From Bugula neritina (taxonomy: Eukaryota; Bryozoa; Gymnolaemata; Cheilostomatida; Bugulidae): 64,000 bases of DNA. How positions within the stretch are numbered: position 1 is the first letter of the stretch; each line of letters begins with the position of its first letter. A program made the translations under genes and the position numbers. The notes below the pieces were generated by a model, which worked only from the letters and a program-made list of their open reading frames with translations, did not search any database and was not told where the DNA came from. Positions 38,301 through 49,800 of the stretch are shown in pieces. The stretch is taken from contig OZ037769.1 of the NCBI GenBank assembly GCA_964035545.1, forward strand, positions 9,959,429-10,023,428, in the 5' to 3' direction.

Positions 38301-40274
38301 CATTATTGTATATATGGTAATGTATATTATGTCATTTCATATACGTTGTAAAATTATAATTTTTGAATGCAATTAATAAGTATCAATAAAATTTTCAGCT
38401 GTTGTTATTTGTTTTTTCACTGTACATAATTGTATCTTCACCGTACATTATTTGTATCTTCACTGTACATTACTTGTATCTTCAATGTACATTATTTGTT
38501 TTTCTAGGCTGGATGATAGATGCAGACAGCCGTCCCAGTTTTAAAGAGCTCTCAGAAGAATTTGCTAAAATGGCCAGAGATCCTGGTAGATATTTAGTAA
38601 TAGAAGGGGACACTTTAATGAGACTCCCTAGTTATACTATAGATAGAAGAGATATGGTGAGTGACAACATGTAGTCTTACATGTATACAGTGTTATTGCT
38701 AGACTTTTAATACATTCTAGTGCCACATAGAACTCCTCAATACATTGCATTGCTTGAGATATACCAATTTTCTAACAGTATGAACAAGCAGCTTTAATTA
38801 AGTATCTTTAAAGTTAAAACTAACAGCTTCAAGTTTAATTTATGGTATCTATTCTGTTTAGGCTCGAAACCTGTCAGTAGCGACTGACGGTCCAGAAGAA
38901 GTAATGAATGCAGATGAGTATTTGAATGCAGATGGCAATTATGATGAGTCACCAACAGAGACAGATGAGGACGTTCTGCTGATAGAGCCAGCTACACCAA
39001 ACAGTGTACAAAGTAGTAGTTGCTCTCAAATAAACTGTATTCATCACCCATCAACTTCACACAATCACCAACTTCTAGTTGATACTGCTTTGTCACCACC
39101 AATGCACAATCCTCCCCCACCCGTAGCAGGTGCACCTAATCAACCTTGTCCCATCAGAGAGCAAAAATATGCTCATTTGGAAGCTAGAAGGAGCTTATCA
39201 AGACAGCATCGTGCTAGTGATGCCAACGCTCTGCATTCTAGATATACTAGTGACCCTTGCAATGAAGATGAGGCTCTTTTAACGGAAGGTATGACTCATT
39301 GTTATTAGAGACTTTTATATTGCAGTGGTGGTGCTGCTGGTGCTACAATATTCATCAGCAGCTTGTATTGATGTGCTGTGAAACATTGTTCTTTTAGATG
39401 TGATGTCAAAGACACTACCTTCTAAGTTTTCACATCATTGCTATCCAGAATACGACCATAAAGAGTTGCCTTTTATAGAAGAAGATTACCTTCAACCTAT
39501 GAGTAAAGCAGTCAACTATGCAGATTTAGATTTGCACTCTGAAACACAAGTTGAATCTGCAGGTACATTTATCATGTACACATAGTATATATGTACACAA
39601 AGATATGCATATACAAACATACGTGCATATATACATATTCGCACCATAGCCAGTTTAATCCTTACAGTAAAGGTGCATAATTATATACATATATTATAAA
39701 TATATGCTCATACAAACATGCATGCATATATACATATTATATACCTACATACACACAACTCACACCACATGCATTAGTTATTCTAACTCATTTCATCAGT
39801 TAAAAATCTTTATAGTGCTAATACTTATTCACCACTTGCCAACATTATACCCTAAATATATCAGCATATCTTCGAACTCATCACTACAACACACAGCTCT
39901 ACAGATAGTACCTCACGATACGCACAGCACTCACTCTAGAATAACCTTTCATTATGTTTGCAGATTTGGAAGCCCCGACACCCACACCAAACCGAGACAT
40001 CAAAGTGACTCATTTCACATTTGACTTGCCACATAACCTTCCTTACAATTACACTCACACAGGCAACAAGACAAATGGTAACTTTACCAATCCAGAATAC
40101 TTTGATACAGACAGCAACGGGAGTGATTTACTGAATAAAGAAGATGACAGATGCCAACAGAAGGGAAACAGTAACTGCAGTAGTAAACTAGATTACTACA
40201 ATGAAGTGAATGGTTTGTGTAGTGATGGGGACTCCACAAGAGGCTCAACAGCAGAGAGTACCATCAGCATATGA
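26086..40274 (+). CDS. EGFR: Epidermal growth factor receptor (ErbB family) receptor tyrosine kinase, complete
   Basis: Membrane receptor that binds EGF/neuregulin-type ligands and signals through its tyrosine kinase to Ras/MAPK and related pathways. Coding exons: 26086-26308, 27180-27587, 28851-28994, 29766-30010, 30104-30245, 30717-30818, 31433-31550, 31812-31979, 32140-32348, 32644-32846, 33006-33329, 34305-34477, 34780-35041, 35556-35733, 35946-36097, 36406-36552, 36792-37053, 37366-37457, 37620-37842, 38508-38656, 38862-39288, 39398-39562, 39964-40274. All are bounded by AG/GT and phases agree, giving 4827 nt and 1608 residues (human EGFR is 1210). ATG 26086 is chosen because a typical signal peptide follows ([21 protein letters not shown], cut before APRSD). 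Order: L1 about 75-250, furin-like 255-421, L2 about 423-586, extended furin-like 587-907, TM about 952-973, kinase about 1018-1300, tail to 1608. The extra Cys-rich region resembles protostome EGFRs. Two upstream exons may give alternative N-termini. Confidence 0.95.
26364..26452. repeat. 29-bp tandem repeat, three copies, in EGFR intron 1
   Basis: Three near-identical units containing gctaaatcttgtctggcagg followed by GTAAGTG or GTAGGTG, directly after exon 1c. Each unit contains a donor-like GG|GTARGT, but none lies in an open exon. Confidence 0.9.
27180..28994 (+). other. EGFR: EGFR exons 2-3: receptor L domain 1 (domain I)
   Basis: Exons 27180-27587 and 28851-28994. Family hallmarks: VCTGTNAGM at the start, [53 protein letters not shown], the terminal NNNLLCYA and the IYWSDIF segment. 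This is one of the two ligand-binding solenoid domains. The 1.26-kb intron between the exons (27588-28850) shows no other feature. Several N-glycosylation sequons (NVT, NLT, NTS) are present. Confidence 0.93.
29766..30818 (+). other. EGFR: EGFR exons 4-6: furin-like cysteine-rich domain II
   Basis: Exons 29766-30010, 30104-30245 and 30717-30818. The Cys pattern [69 protein letters not shown] and [12 protein letters not shown] corresponds to domain II, which carries the dimerization arm in ErbB receptors. The [16 protein letters not shown] segment corresponds to the arm region. Confidence 0.92.
31433..32348 (+). other. EGFR: EGFR exons 7-9: receptor L domain 2 (domain III)
   Basis: Exons 31433-31550, 31812-31979 and 32140-32348. 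Hallmarks: [68 protein letters not shown], the terminal [16 protein letters not shown], and YKKYC entering domain IV. This is the second ligand-binding domain. Confidence 0.93.
32644..35041 (+). other. EGFR: EGFR exons 10-13: extended furin-like region (domains IV and V-like)
   Basis: Exons 32644-32846, 33006-33329, 34305-34477 and 34780-35041. Domain IV begins [18 protein letters not shown] and runs through [18 protein letters not shown] and [14 protein letters not shown]. Additional furin-like repeats follow ([49 protein letters not shown]), absent from vertebrate ErbBs but known as domain V in Drosophila Egfr. The region ends in about 65 cysteine-free residues rich in Ser, Asn and Tyr with sequons (NDT, NIS, NRS, NET). 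Intron 33330-34304 (975 bp) holds nothing recognisable. Confidence 0.88.
35556..36097 (+). other. EGFR: EGFR exons 14-15: transmembrane helix and juxtamembrane segment
   Basis: Exons 35556-35733 and 35946-36097. A final Cys pair precedes the helix [20 protein letters not shown], split by the intron, which carries small-residue GxxxG-like spacing (GGVISGA). A basic juxtamembrane stretch follows (CKQRAKAKE), with a 12-bp duplication giving AKLTAKLTG. Then comes QEPLTPTD, matching the conserved EPLTP motif that in human EGFR holds the MAPK-phosphorylated Thr669. Confidence 0.92.
37880..38395. repeat. Degenerate TATTA-rich satellite in EGFR intron
   Basis: About 500 bp composed largely of variants of tatta, tatat and tgtat, filling the intron between kinase exons 19 and 20. 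Confidence 0.7.
38416..38507 (+). repeat. 21-22-bp tandem repeat that abuts an EGFR 3' splice site
   Basis: Four units of the type ttcactgtacattatttgta (starts about 38416, 38437, 38459 and 38481) run straight into the acceptor TTTTTCTAG of exon 20. The last, diverged unit supplies part of the polypyrimidine tract. Confidence 0.85.
38862..40274 (+). other. EGFR: EGFR exons 21-23: cytoplasmic regulatory tail
   Basis: Exons 38862-39288, 39398-39562 and 39964-40274, about 300 residues, longer than in human EGFR. Likely docking tyrosines: [16 protein letters not shown] (Tyr about 1328 and 1335, like the DADEYL motif of human EGFR), EEDYLQPM (about 1481), NYADLDL (about 1491), NPEYF (about 1551, the conserved NPxY PTB-binding site), and LDYYNEVN (about 1583, a YxN Grb2-type site). 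A proline-rich stretch ([12 protein letters not shown]) could bind SH3 or WW domains. Motif roles come from family knowledge; phosphorylation is inferred. Confidence 0.88.
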
Positions 40275-40723
40275 TTCAACACATTTAGCATAATGAACTC
40301 TCCTATAAACAGCATCACTGAATTTTATACATATATTATTTTCAAAAGGTGTGATATTACATAACATAACCTACATTTTCATAACACAAAAACTGAAATT
40401 TCTATAATAGCTATTCCTATTCTACTATTAATTACTCAATGCACTTAAATGCATGTCCAACTGGTCTGCAACCTACACTGTACATAAACTACTCATTCAA
40501 TACAGACTCTGTATTTCCCTAAACTTCTGTATTTTTATAAATTTCTTTGGACATTCCAGTTTGCAGTGTTATACTGTGCTTTGTACCATATGAACAATTT
40601 TTCCCATGTATATTTTTTGTATTTTGCTGTGCTATAAATTATATTTTGTACAAAGAACATTCCAATATCAACTTTGGCTATACATATTTTTTCATACATT
40701 CAATATAATATTGATAGTTGACA

Positions 40724-40729
40724 AATAAA
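40724..40729 (+). promoter_or_regulatory. Probable EGFR polyadenylation signal AATAAA
   Basis: AATAAA in ACAAATAAATATAAAA, 450 bp after the EGFR stop codon. It is the only canonical hexamer I see on the + strand between that stop and the end of GEMIN2. Confidence 0.6.
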
Positions 40730-40860
40730 TATAAAACTGTAACCATATTACAATGTTTTAAAGCAACTATACCCAATAAGATTTGCATGTAGCTAGAAAT
40801 GTCTACAGTATTTATAAGAAATACATTAATCTTAAGTACAGTCAGTATAAGCAGAAGAGG

Positions 40861-43800
40861 CTATGACTCATCTACCATGTCTGCTTGTTCAAAGTACCGA
40901 GATACAATGCATATCATGAGATTCAATTGTGGCAGAAGCTGATCCTCTGCAGAATCCTGCAAAGACAGCCAAAAATTATGTGACATGTGCAATACAAAAC
41001 ATATATGTGACGTGTGCAATACAAAACATATATGTGACGTGTGCAATACAATACATATATGTGACGTGTGTAATACAATACATATATAATGTGACGTGTG
41101 TGGTATAAAACATATCCATAAACCATTGACACATAGTAGAGTAGGCCTATATGTTTAGTGAATGATAGTATATAGGATATTATATAGTATAGTGCAGTGC
41201 ATAGCATAGTATAAGATAGAGTATATGGCAAAGCATAGAATAGTAGAATGTAGCAGATGGATTATTATAGTATATATAGTATATTATAGTAAATAAAACA
41301 ATAAAGTAGATAGTACAAGGAAAATATGAACTACAGTAGGTAGGCCTACTATCTAATACAGAAGACAGTATGTAATGTAGTAGGGTATATAATATATAGT
41401 ATATACTAAGGTACAGTGTGACATAGTATAGCAGCCCATAGTATAGAGTATAGTAGTCAGACAAGATGTAGTAAATAATATATAATATAGTAGACAGTAT
41501 ATAACGTATTATAGTATATAATATATAGTATATATACTATATTGTATATATACTATATAGTAAATATACAATATAGTATATATACTATATAGTATAGAAT
41601 AGTATATGATATAGTATAGTATACAATATATAGTAGATATAAGTAGAGAAAAGTAAAAAGTATAGCCTACAGTAAAAAAAGTACTAAACAGAGAGTATAC
41701 ACATGTAGTACTAAACAGAGAGTATATACACATGTAGTACTAAACAGAGAGTATACACATGTAGTACTAAACAGAGAGTATACACATGTAGTACTAAGCA
41801 GAGAGTATACACATGTAGCACTAAACAGAGAGTATACACATGTAGTAATAAACAGAGAGTATACACATGTAGCACTAAACAGAGAGTATATACATGTAGT
41901 ACTAAACGGAGAGTATACACATGTAGTACTAAACAGAGAGTATACACATGTAGCACTAAACAGAGAGTATACACATGTAGTACTAAGCAGAGAGTATACA
42001 CATGTAGTACTAAACAGAGAGTATACACATGTAGCACTAAACAGAGAGTAAACACATGTAGCACTAAACAGAGAGTAAACACATGTAGTACTAAACAGAG
42101 AGTATACACATGTAGTACTAAACAGAGAGTATATACATGTAGTACTAAACAGAGAGTATACACATGTAGTACTAAACAGAGAGTATACACATGTAGTACT
42201 AAACAGAGAGTATACACATGTAGTACTAAACAGAGAGTATACACATGTAGCACTAAACAGAGAGTATATACATGTAGTACTAAACGGAGAGTATACACAT
42301 GTAGTACTAAACAGAGAGTATACACATGTAGCACTAAACAGAGAGTATACACATGTAGTACTAAACAGAGAGTATACACATGTAGTACTAAACAGAGAGT
42401 ATACACATGTAGTACTAAACAGAGAGTATACACATGTAGCACTAAACAGAGAGTATACACATGTAGCACTAAACAGAGAGTATACACATGTAGTACTAAA
42501 CAGAGAGTATACACATGTAGTACTAAACAGAGAGTATACACATGTAGTACTAAACAGAGAGTATACACATGTAGTACTAAACAGAGAGTATACACATGTA
42601 GCACTAAACAGAGAGTATACACATGTAGTACTAAACAGAGAGTATATACATGTAGTACTAAACAGAGAGTATACACATGTAGTACTAAACAGTGCACATA
42701 CCAATGAAGCCCGTAAATTGCTGCACAGCCTGGCAAGTTGCCTCAAAAGTGAACATGACTCGGGCAGAAGAGGCTTTTGCAAGATTGCCAAAAGTGAGTA
42801 GAACCACTGGCCCTGCAGAATATTAACACAATATTTGCCTCACTAAGAATTACAAGAATCAACTATTCAATTGACTCTAAAGAGAATTATTTTATGATGA
42901 GACACAGTTATAGTTATATGCATTCAATCCAAAAAGTGGAAACTAGTTTTATGTAATACTCTACACCCGAAACTGCCTTTGCGTGCCTCAGTTTTGAAAG
43001 TTATATATTTGGCAATTATTTTATTAGATGCAGTTATCATTACTAGAGATATATGTTACTACAACATGTCTACTCTCTCACCATGATGCTGGTACTATCA
43101 TATTTACCTGCAACTGTGTAAAGCCAACAGCTTCAAACCAGCTGATATGGTAGCCCAAAACCAATAGTAAAGTTTCCTACAACACAGAAATCTCCCAGTT
43201 GGAAAGATATTGTCAAATATAGTGAACTTTCAAGTTTTCAAGTGAAGGCAAATCTAACAAATTAAAAATAATTATATAATGTTTTGTCAATATTTTGGCC
43301 TTCTCACATAGGCCTAATACTTCGGCATGCTAATAGCATTGCATTATGGAATCTTAAAAATCTGGGAATTCGGCAAATACGGTTTTGGTACTTACTTCTG
43401 ATGTTGGTGAGTAATTACTATTGTGGCAAGAACCCATTAATCTGACTAGATCGTAATATATAAAAGTTATATTTGGTCTATCAATACAGGGTAGGGTGAT
43501 ATTCCGATTTTACCTGGTCAATAAATGCTAAGACGCTGACTAGTGGAAGAGTACAGCTAGAACCCTCTCCTGAGTCATCACCAGAGTTGTCTCGATCACT
43601 AGCTGTCTCCAAAGTTAGTCCGTGCGCTTCCACTATTTTAGATACAATGTGCTGATTAACGTTTCCAAAACATAGTCTGTACCAACCATAGATATCTGAA
43701 CTCGCAGGCTACAAACAAAAAGAATAATAAATAGTGCTCTGCAGCCACTAAAATATAAAGCAAATGTATTAAATCTGCAACCCCCAGACCACTGCTGTTC

Positions 43801-46800
43801 CTTAATAACATAAAGGTATGGTGTAACCCAAATGGCAGTATATCAACTTATTTTGTCATTAAATATTGCTTGGAAGTTTAGCAGCACTGAGCTGTAAGGT
43901 AACACAACTCCTAAAGGTCAAATACAATAGATCTATATATACTATTGATCTAGTTATTTGAGAGATACATATTTAAGCTTGTCAGTGCTAGTTTTACTGG
44001 ATGCATGCAATTATAACCAACATACAGCTTTACAGAGTTTGTTTTTTATTAGAGACTCAACAGAAATTTTTTTAACTTGTCTCGTCTATAATTATTAGTT
44101 TAATAAGTTGTATCATGAAAACATATTTGTTGTACGTGTAACCAATAATTGGCTCTTTTTTATTTCAGATGTTGACTTTTATTCAAAGGTTAAACAGAAG
44201 CATCAAGCTTCATTAATGTATTAATCATTTTTCTCTTTTTTAGAAATGACTCATTGAATTTAAAATAAAACTAGCATAAACCACCACCATGTCTAATCTT
44301 TGAGAGAGATGCGAGAGTTCTGGAACATGAGAGCATAACTTCCTTTAAGTGTGGCACACACATTATACACCCTTATAATTTAATGTATAGCAGATTGTTA
44401 GTAGACTATTGCCATATTGAATAAGGTGTAAAACAACTGGAGAATAAAATAATAACGTTCTGTAACTTCTCCGGGCAGTGTGCAATAAAATTTGAGGCAA
44501 CAAATATCAAATGAGTTGTAGTATTATAAACTTATTTCTGCCATCAAGTCATATTTTGGTTTAATTAAGGGCAATTTCAAGATGGCATCCCAATTAACTG
44601 AAAACAAAACATAAGGTATTATAGCACCTGACACTGTTGTGACACATGCAGATATCTAGTACACCATACATAAACTTCATCATTAAATTAGCAGATGCTC
44701 AAACTAAGCCTTCGTAGTATGCTGCTCTGTGCAATCAGATGGCATACCGAATTCTCTTTTCAGATCAAGTTAGAGAGAGGGGATGGACAGCTGAGTAGCT
44801 GGTGATTTACTCTTTTAGATTTGATTAGATGTCAACAAATCAAAGCAATCTATGAAGGAGAGAACCAGTTGAAGATCTATACATCACCATAATTATATAT
44901 AAATAATAAATATCACCATCAATCATTATCAGCTTAATTTAGTTTAGCAATTCTTAGAAATGTCAACAATTATAAGACTTTACTGGTTACCATCTTACAC
45001 AACTAGAAGGAGGTTATTTACAAAACTGTCAGCTCCAAATTGATATATTGGAGGCATCAGTATCAAAAGTTACAAGATATTTGGTGCATACTGATTTATT
45101 GAGAAGTTACGAAGCCCACATAGCTAGCTATCAACATCTTTAAAATAACGATGCAAGTTGCAGGCACTTAAATACTAATCATTGTGAGTGTAGATAATTT
45201 AAATCCATATTTCAATCGGCAAAATATCAGTAACCATACGTATGTTAACAATCTATAAAACTGACAAAAATGAAGATATAATTTATATTTCTATCATCAG
45301 TTAAGGCGCCAGCTTTCTGCAGCAGAGCTTTAAGGTTTTGGTTGTTGTGCAGCAGAGTGACTTGGGGTCTGAAAGTAATTGAATGAATTTTAAAGCTAAA
45401 TTGGAAGCTTTAAAATCATGTTTTGGCATATCTAATAATGACAGCTTTATCATGCTATAGGCTAAATAGCAAAATCTCGATGATGTAACCTAGTCTTTTG
45501 GAATACGTATGCTATTAGCTTATTCAGTATTAACATGCTGGTCTATTAATGAGAAATGCTCTATAAGCAGCTCTCAGTTGAGAGGCGAATGAGTGCAGTA
45601 GTTTGATGCTCTTCAGTTTAGAGTTAAGCTACATGTACACAGGTCGATTTTTTCAGCCGATTTTGTGCTTGTAGATTTCGCTATTGCTGATTGAAAAATC
45701 AGCCGATTTTCTAGGCGATTTTATTTCCCGCGTTATTTTCCTGCTTTTGTTTTACTGGCGGATGGTTCTCGGTCTATATAACTTTCTTTTAGGTTCATAC
45801 GCAAAGGTCAAGATTATTTGCATGTGCATTAGCATAGTAAACATACATCGGCATTTTATATACGTTATTTTCACAAGTGAAATGGCTAGAAACTGTCAAC
45901 AAAAAATTAAACTGTAAAGTTAAGATGCTGATACTGGTTACATGAATATAAAAAGTAAAACAACAAGTTATAAATTATATTATAAATGAAAGTTAAGAAT
46001 AATACCAGCGTTCTATTTAAAAAAGCAATATGTTTATTCTGATAAATAAAAAATGAATAAAGTAAACTGGCCGCGTATAATTTGTTAGCAGCTTGCTGCA
46101 TTTGAAAATTGCGTAAAAACTTATCACTAATTTTAGTATTAAATCAAAAAGCAAATAGCTGGCTTGGTAGCTTTCTATTTAACCATATTTATTATCTATA
46201 ATTATCCATAAATCACTAAGCTACACTATTAACATCACTTATCAATTTTGTTAAGCTATTTAGTTTAAAACTAGAAGTTTAACTCAAGCGTTATTGTTTA
46301 TACAGGTAATGAAAACTGTAGAGCACGGCAAATCTTCTCTCTAAGAAAATATTTAAATCGTGAAGTTGAGATGCTCAATCTCATACTAATACTGGTTACA
46401 TGAATATAAAAACAACAACCTATAAACTACAAGTTATAAATTATATTTTACATGAGTAAAAGTTAAGAATAATAATATTTGTCTTTTTAAAAAAGAGCAA
46501 AATTTAATGAATTTCCACGGAAGTGAAACTAACTTTCTCAAAGTTAGACAACAACCAATGCGTTGTTATTATTGCTACTACTGCTATTGATAGTTATTTT
46601 AGTTATTTGTATTTTATATATGATGTATCGTAGTGATAGCAACGTATTAATTACTTCCTGGTTGTAATTTCAACAATGGTGTTAACCTTGCTCGCTATCA
46701 TAATTTTCTGCCACCTTTTGATTGGCTGGTTCCACAGAAAATCGGCGAAAAATTGAACATGTTCAATTTTGAAAATCGCTTCAAAAATCGGCCAAAAGCA

Positions 46801-49800
46801 AAAATCGCCGATTTTTCAAAAATCCTAAAAAATCGCTAACAGTTTATCGGCCGATTTTCATGAAAAATCGGCCTGTGTACATGTAGCTTTAAGGACCCCA
46901 CAAAACTTCAACTCCAAAGCTCAAGAACCACAAACTACTGCACTTAGTCACTTCTAACTCCAAGCTGCTTATAGAACAGTTCAAATTATAAAGTCTCAAG
47001 ACAGGCCAATTTTATCACAATGTCCCCAAAGCTAGATGACACCATACAAGTTAGATATAAGTTAGATAATAGTTTAATTACCCAAATAACATTGAATATG
47101 TATAATTAAAATTTAGCATAAGCTGTGGTTCTGAAATGTCGGAATTAAAAGGAGAAAAATATTTAAATTGTTCTAAACTACTGCTATCTCTTTTGCTAAT
47201 GTACATAAACAAGGATTTTTCATATGGCTGTGGAGTAGAAATGTGTATGATAAGCCTTACAACAATTAGGCAAGCACCAAGATGGCTAAACTCTTTTAAA
47301 CAAACAGATGAGTTATTTTTAGCAAACAAATCTGAGCTACTGGCAACTTTTCAAGACCTTTTGGGATGGTATGTGGAAAACTAACAGAGGTCTAGCATAA
47401 TATTGGACAAAAAACTTGTATAATTAAAGAGGGTGCTATAATTAATATTTCATATTGACCAATAAACAGATAAAACAAACTATAATAGCTAACAAAACTC
47501 TGTTGCCCAGATCTAAACACTTGGGAATAATTCGCACTGATGCAGCCTTTTTGTGAACAGAGGCTTTTCAGCTTTATTATAAAGTGATTTATAGTAGGCT
47601 ATTATGATGAATAAATGCTTCAAATAGCTATACCTTATATGAAATAATAATTTACTTAATTGGTTGTTTTACGAAGTACAACGCATTGATTTTTAATATA
47701 TAATATTAGAATTTAAATCAACTTAAACAGGAACCCTACACTGAAGCTAGGCTATTGAATTAATGACAATTTATATTTATTACATTCATTAAAATTCTGA
47801 CAATTTAAAGTGAATTGGTGCAAAATAAGATGCCATGGCCTTCCTTTTTACTTAAAGGAGGGCTTAAATGTTGACATTAGGCTGGAAACCCATTTATTAT
47901 TTAACTAAAGTGACATGGCGGTGTATATTAAGAAAACAAATTAGTGTGACATTCTTGTGTTTGGTTAGAATTGTGACCAATTTAAAAAGTTGAAGGGCCT
48001 AGCCTGTATATATTGTTTTAAAGACTTGAGGCAAGTGGCAACATCTATAGCCTAGCTAGGATCCTAACGGAGTATGTAATGTGTTATTATTCAAGGATTA
48101 TCAATGCCACTTGCTTTGACACCACATTGACACTTGCAAAATACCTGGCTGCCAAATATATTGCCACTGCTTGTTGGTGTTGCAAATGCAGTGTACACAT
48201 ATAAAGACACAAACTAGCACTACAGGGCTTGGCATATTAGAGGTTGTTTGGTGTGCTTAAGGACCAGGCACAATTGCTGGCTATACTTGCTACGGTCTCT
48301 TGATTACATTTGCAGTTATTGTGTGCCTCAATGACACTTTTGCTGTTCTATTCAAGTATGCCAAGAAATGACACTTAGAAATGAAGGATAGTATATAGCT
48401 GCACCACAACTGAGGGGAGAGCCAGTGGCTATTGCTGTGTGCAGACTTGATAGAAGGAGTAAACCTTCCTCCTGCAACTGAAGGCAAAGTGTTGGTACAG
48501 AACATTCTTCTTGAACTTGACTACTAGTATGTATAAATATACTATATACACGGTGCTGTCAGCATATGTGCTAATATTAAGAGCTAGAGGAATGCTGCTA
48601 CCTACCAGTCTAGATATAGATGAGGAGTCAGGACTTTCTTCCACTTTCAAAAATGGTAAGTTTAGAGCACTTGATAATAAATAATATTGTTAGTGACAAT
48701 TCCTTTCTCCAGGAATACCAGCATTAGACTATATTTGTCAATTTTGATAAAAATTATATTATTGCCAGATAACTTAACATATAGAAAATTGTACCCCTAA
48801 TATTATTGTTTAAAAATATAGTAATAGTAGCAAAATACTTTCTACTATTCATATGAAAACACAAATTCAAGCACCAAACATAGTCTGAGCATAATTATAA
48901 CAAATAAAATTGCATTTTAATGTTGATTTATTAAATTTAATAATTAGTATTTGCATTAGAATTTTATTGGAAGTTTAAATTTTCAATTTCCCTAAATATA
49001 ATTTGATTGTACTATCGCATAATAAAACATTTTATGAGGGCAGAATTTTATGCTTATGTAAAGGGGGCAAAAGAGAAGTTAGTAATAGCAACATTAAAAA
49101 TTGATGCACCAACAGAGAAAGTTCTAGCTCTGCGATTTCATACAGCACCATATTGTAACAAGTGTTTATTGTAAAATAGTGAAAAACTAAAACGCTAACA
49201 AGTATGTGTGCTAAAATACCCAATAGACTGTAGAGAAACAAAATATATATAATCAATTTAAGCTACATAGGAAAGATAATCAAACTAAATTTAGCTATAA
49301 ATAAGGATGTATTTTCAACTTCGTGTTTTCAAAAAACATTTAAATTGCAGCACAGCTAGTTCAGGATGCACTTAGTTATGCAGCATAAAATAGATAGGTG
49401 TTATTTTGCACATCCCTATCCATGCAGTTTATTTGACTCCTGATGATGTAGATAATAGGTACAATACCTGACAATTCATGCTATTAGTTTAGCCTTAGCT
49501 CAAGAATAAATGTTATTTAGGATGGGTATATGTATGCTACAAATGCAATGCAGCCCTTTAAAATTATACACAAACAAAACATTGGTCATTAAATATGACA
49601 TTTCGTTTACTGCAAGTGTCACTAAAATTTCCCATAAAGCTGGGTAGGTGGAGAAGTAAGCCATTATCTTTAGCAGCAGCGAGTGAGACACTAAGTCTAT
49701 GTAAGTGATAAATCACAATGTGTGCAATGTGTGGCACATGCCATACTGATATAACTACTCTTGTGACACGAATGCCACCACTATATGAAGGGGGGATAAT

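Larger units (their letters stand above)
36406..38656 (+). other. EGFR: EGFR exons 16-20: tyrosine kinase domain
   Basis: Exons 36406-36552, 36792-37053, 37366-37457, 37620-37842 and 38508-38656. Glycine loop [11 protein letters not shown] (about 1028), VAIK lysine (about 1054), helix-C Glu in [10 protein letters not shown] (about 1071), gatekeeper Thr in LITQLMPLG (about 1099) followed by the hinge Cys (about 1106), HRDLAARN (Asp about 1146), DFGLAKLL (Asp about 1164), activation-loop Tyr in EYHAAGGK (about 1178), PIKWLALES, and [15 protein letters not shown] ending the C-lobe. Every catalytic residue is present, so an active kinase is expected. Confidence 0.96.

Noticed and set aside
41681..42692. 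CRISPR-like regular repeat
   Set aside because: The repeats are directly tandem without unique spacers, in a eukaryotic intron.
41667..42791. 374- and 341-codon minus-strand frames over the 27-bp array
   Set aside because: The first is the GEMIN2 penultimate exon read through its donor into an intronic minisatellite; the second is the same repeat in another frame. Neither is annotated as a gene, though read-through is raised as a finding.
47136..47384. 82-codon frame in GEMIN2 intron 4
   Set aside because: No family resemblance. The opposite strand is open over the same bases, as expected for AT-rich chance frames.
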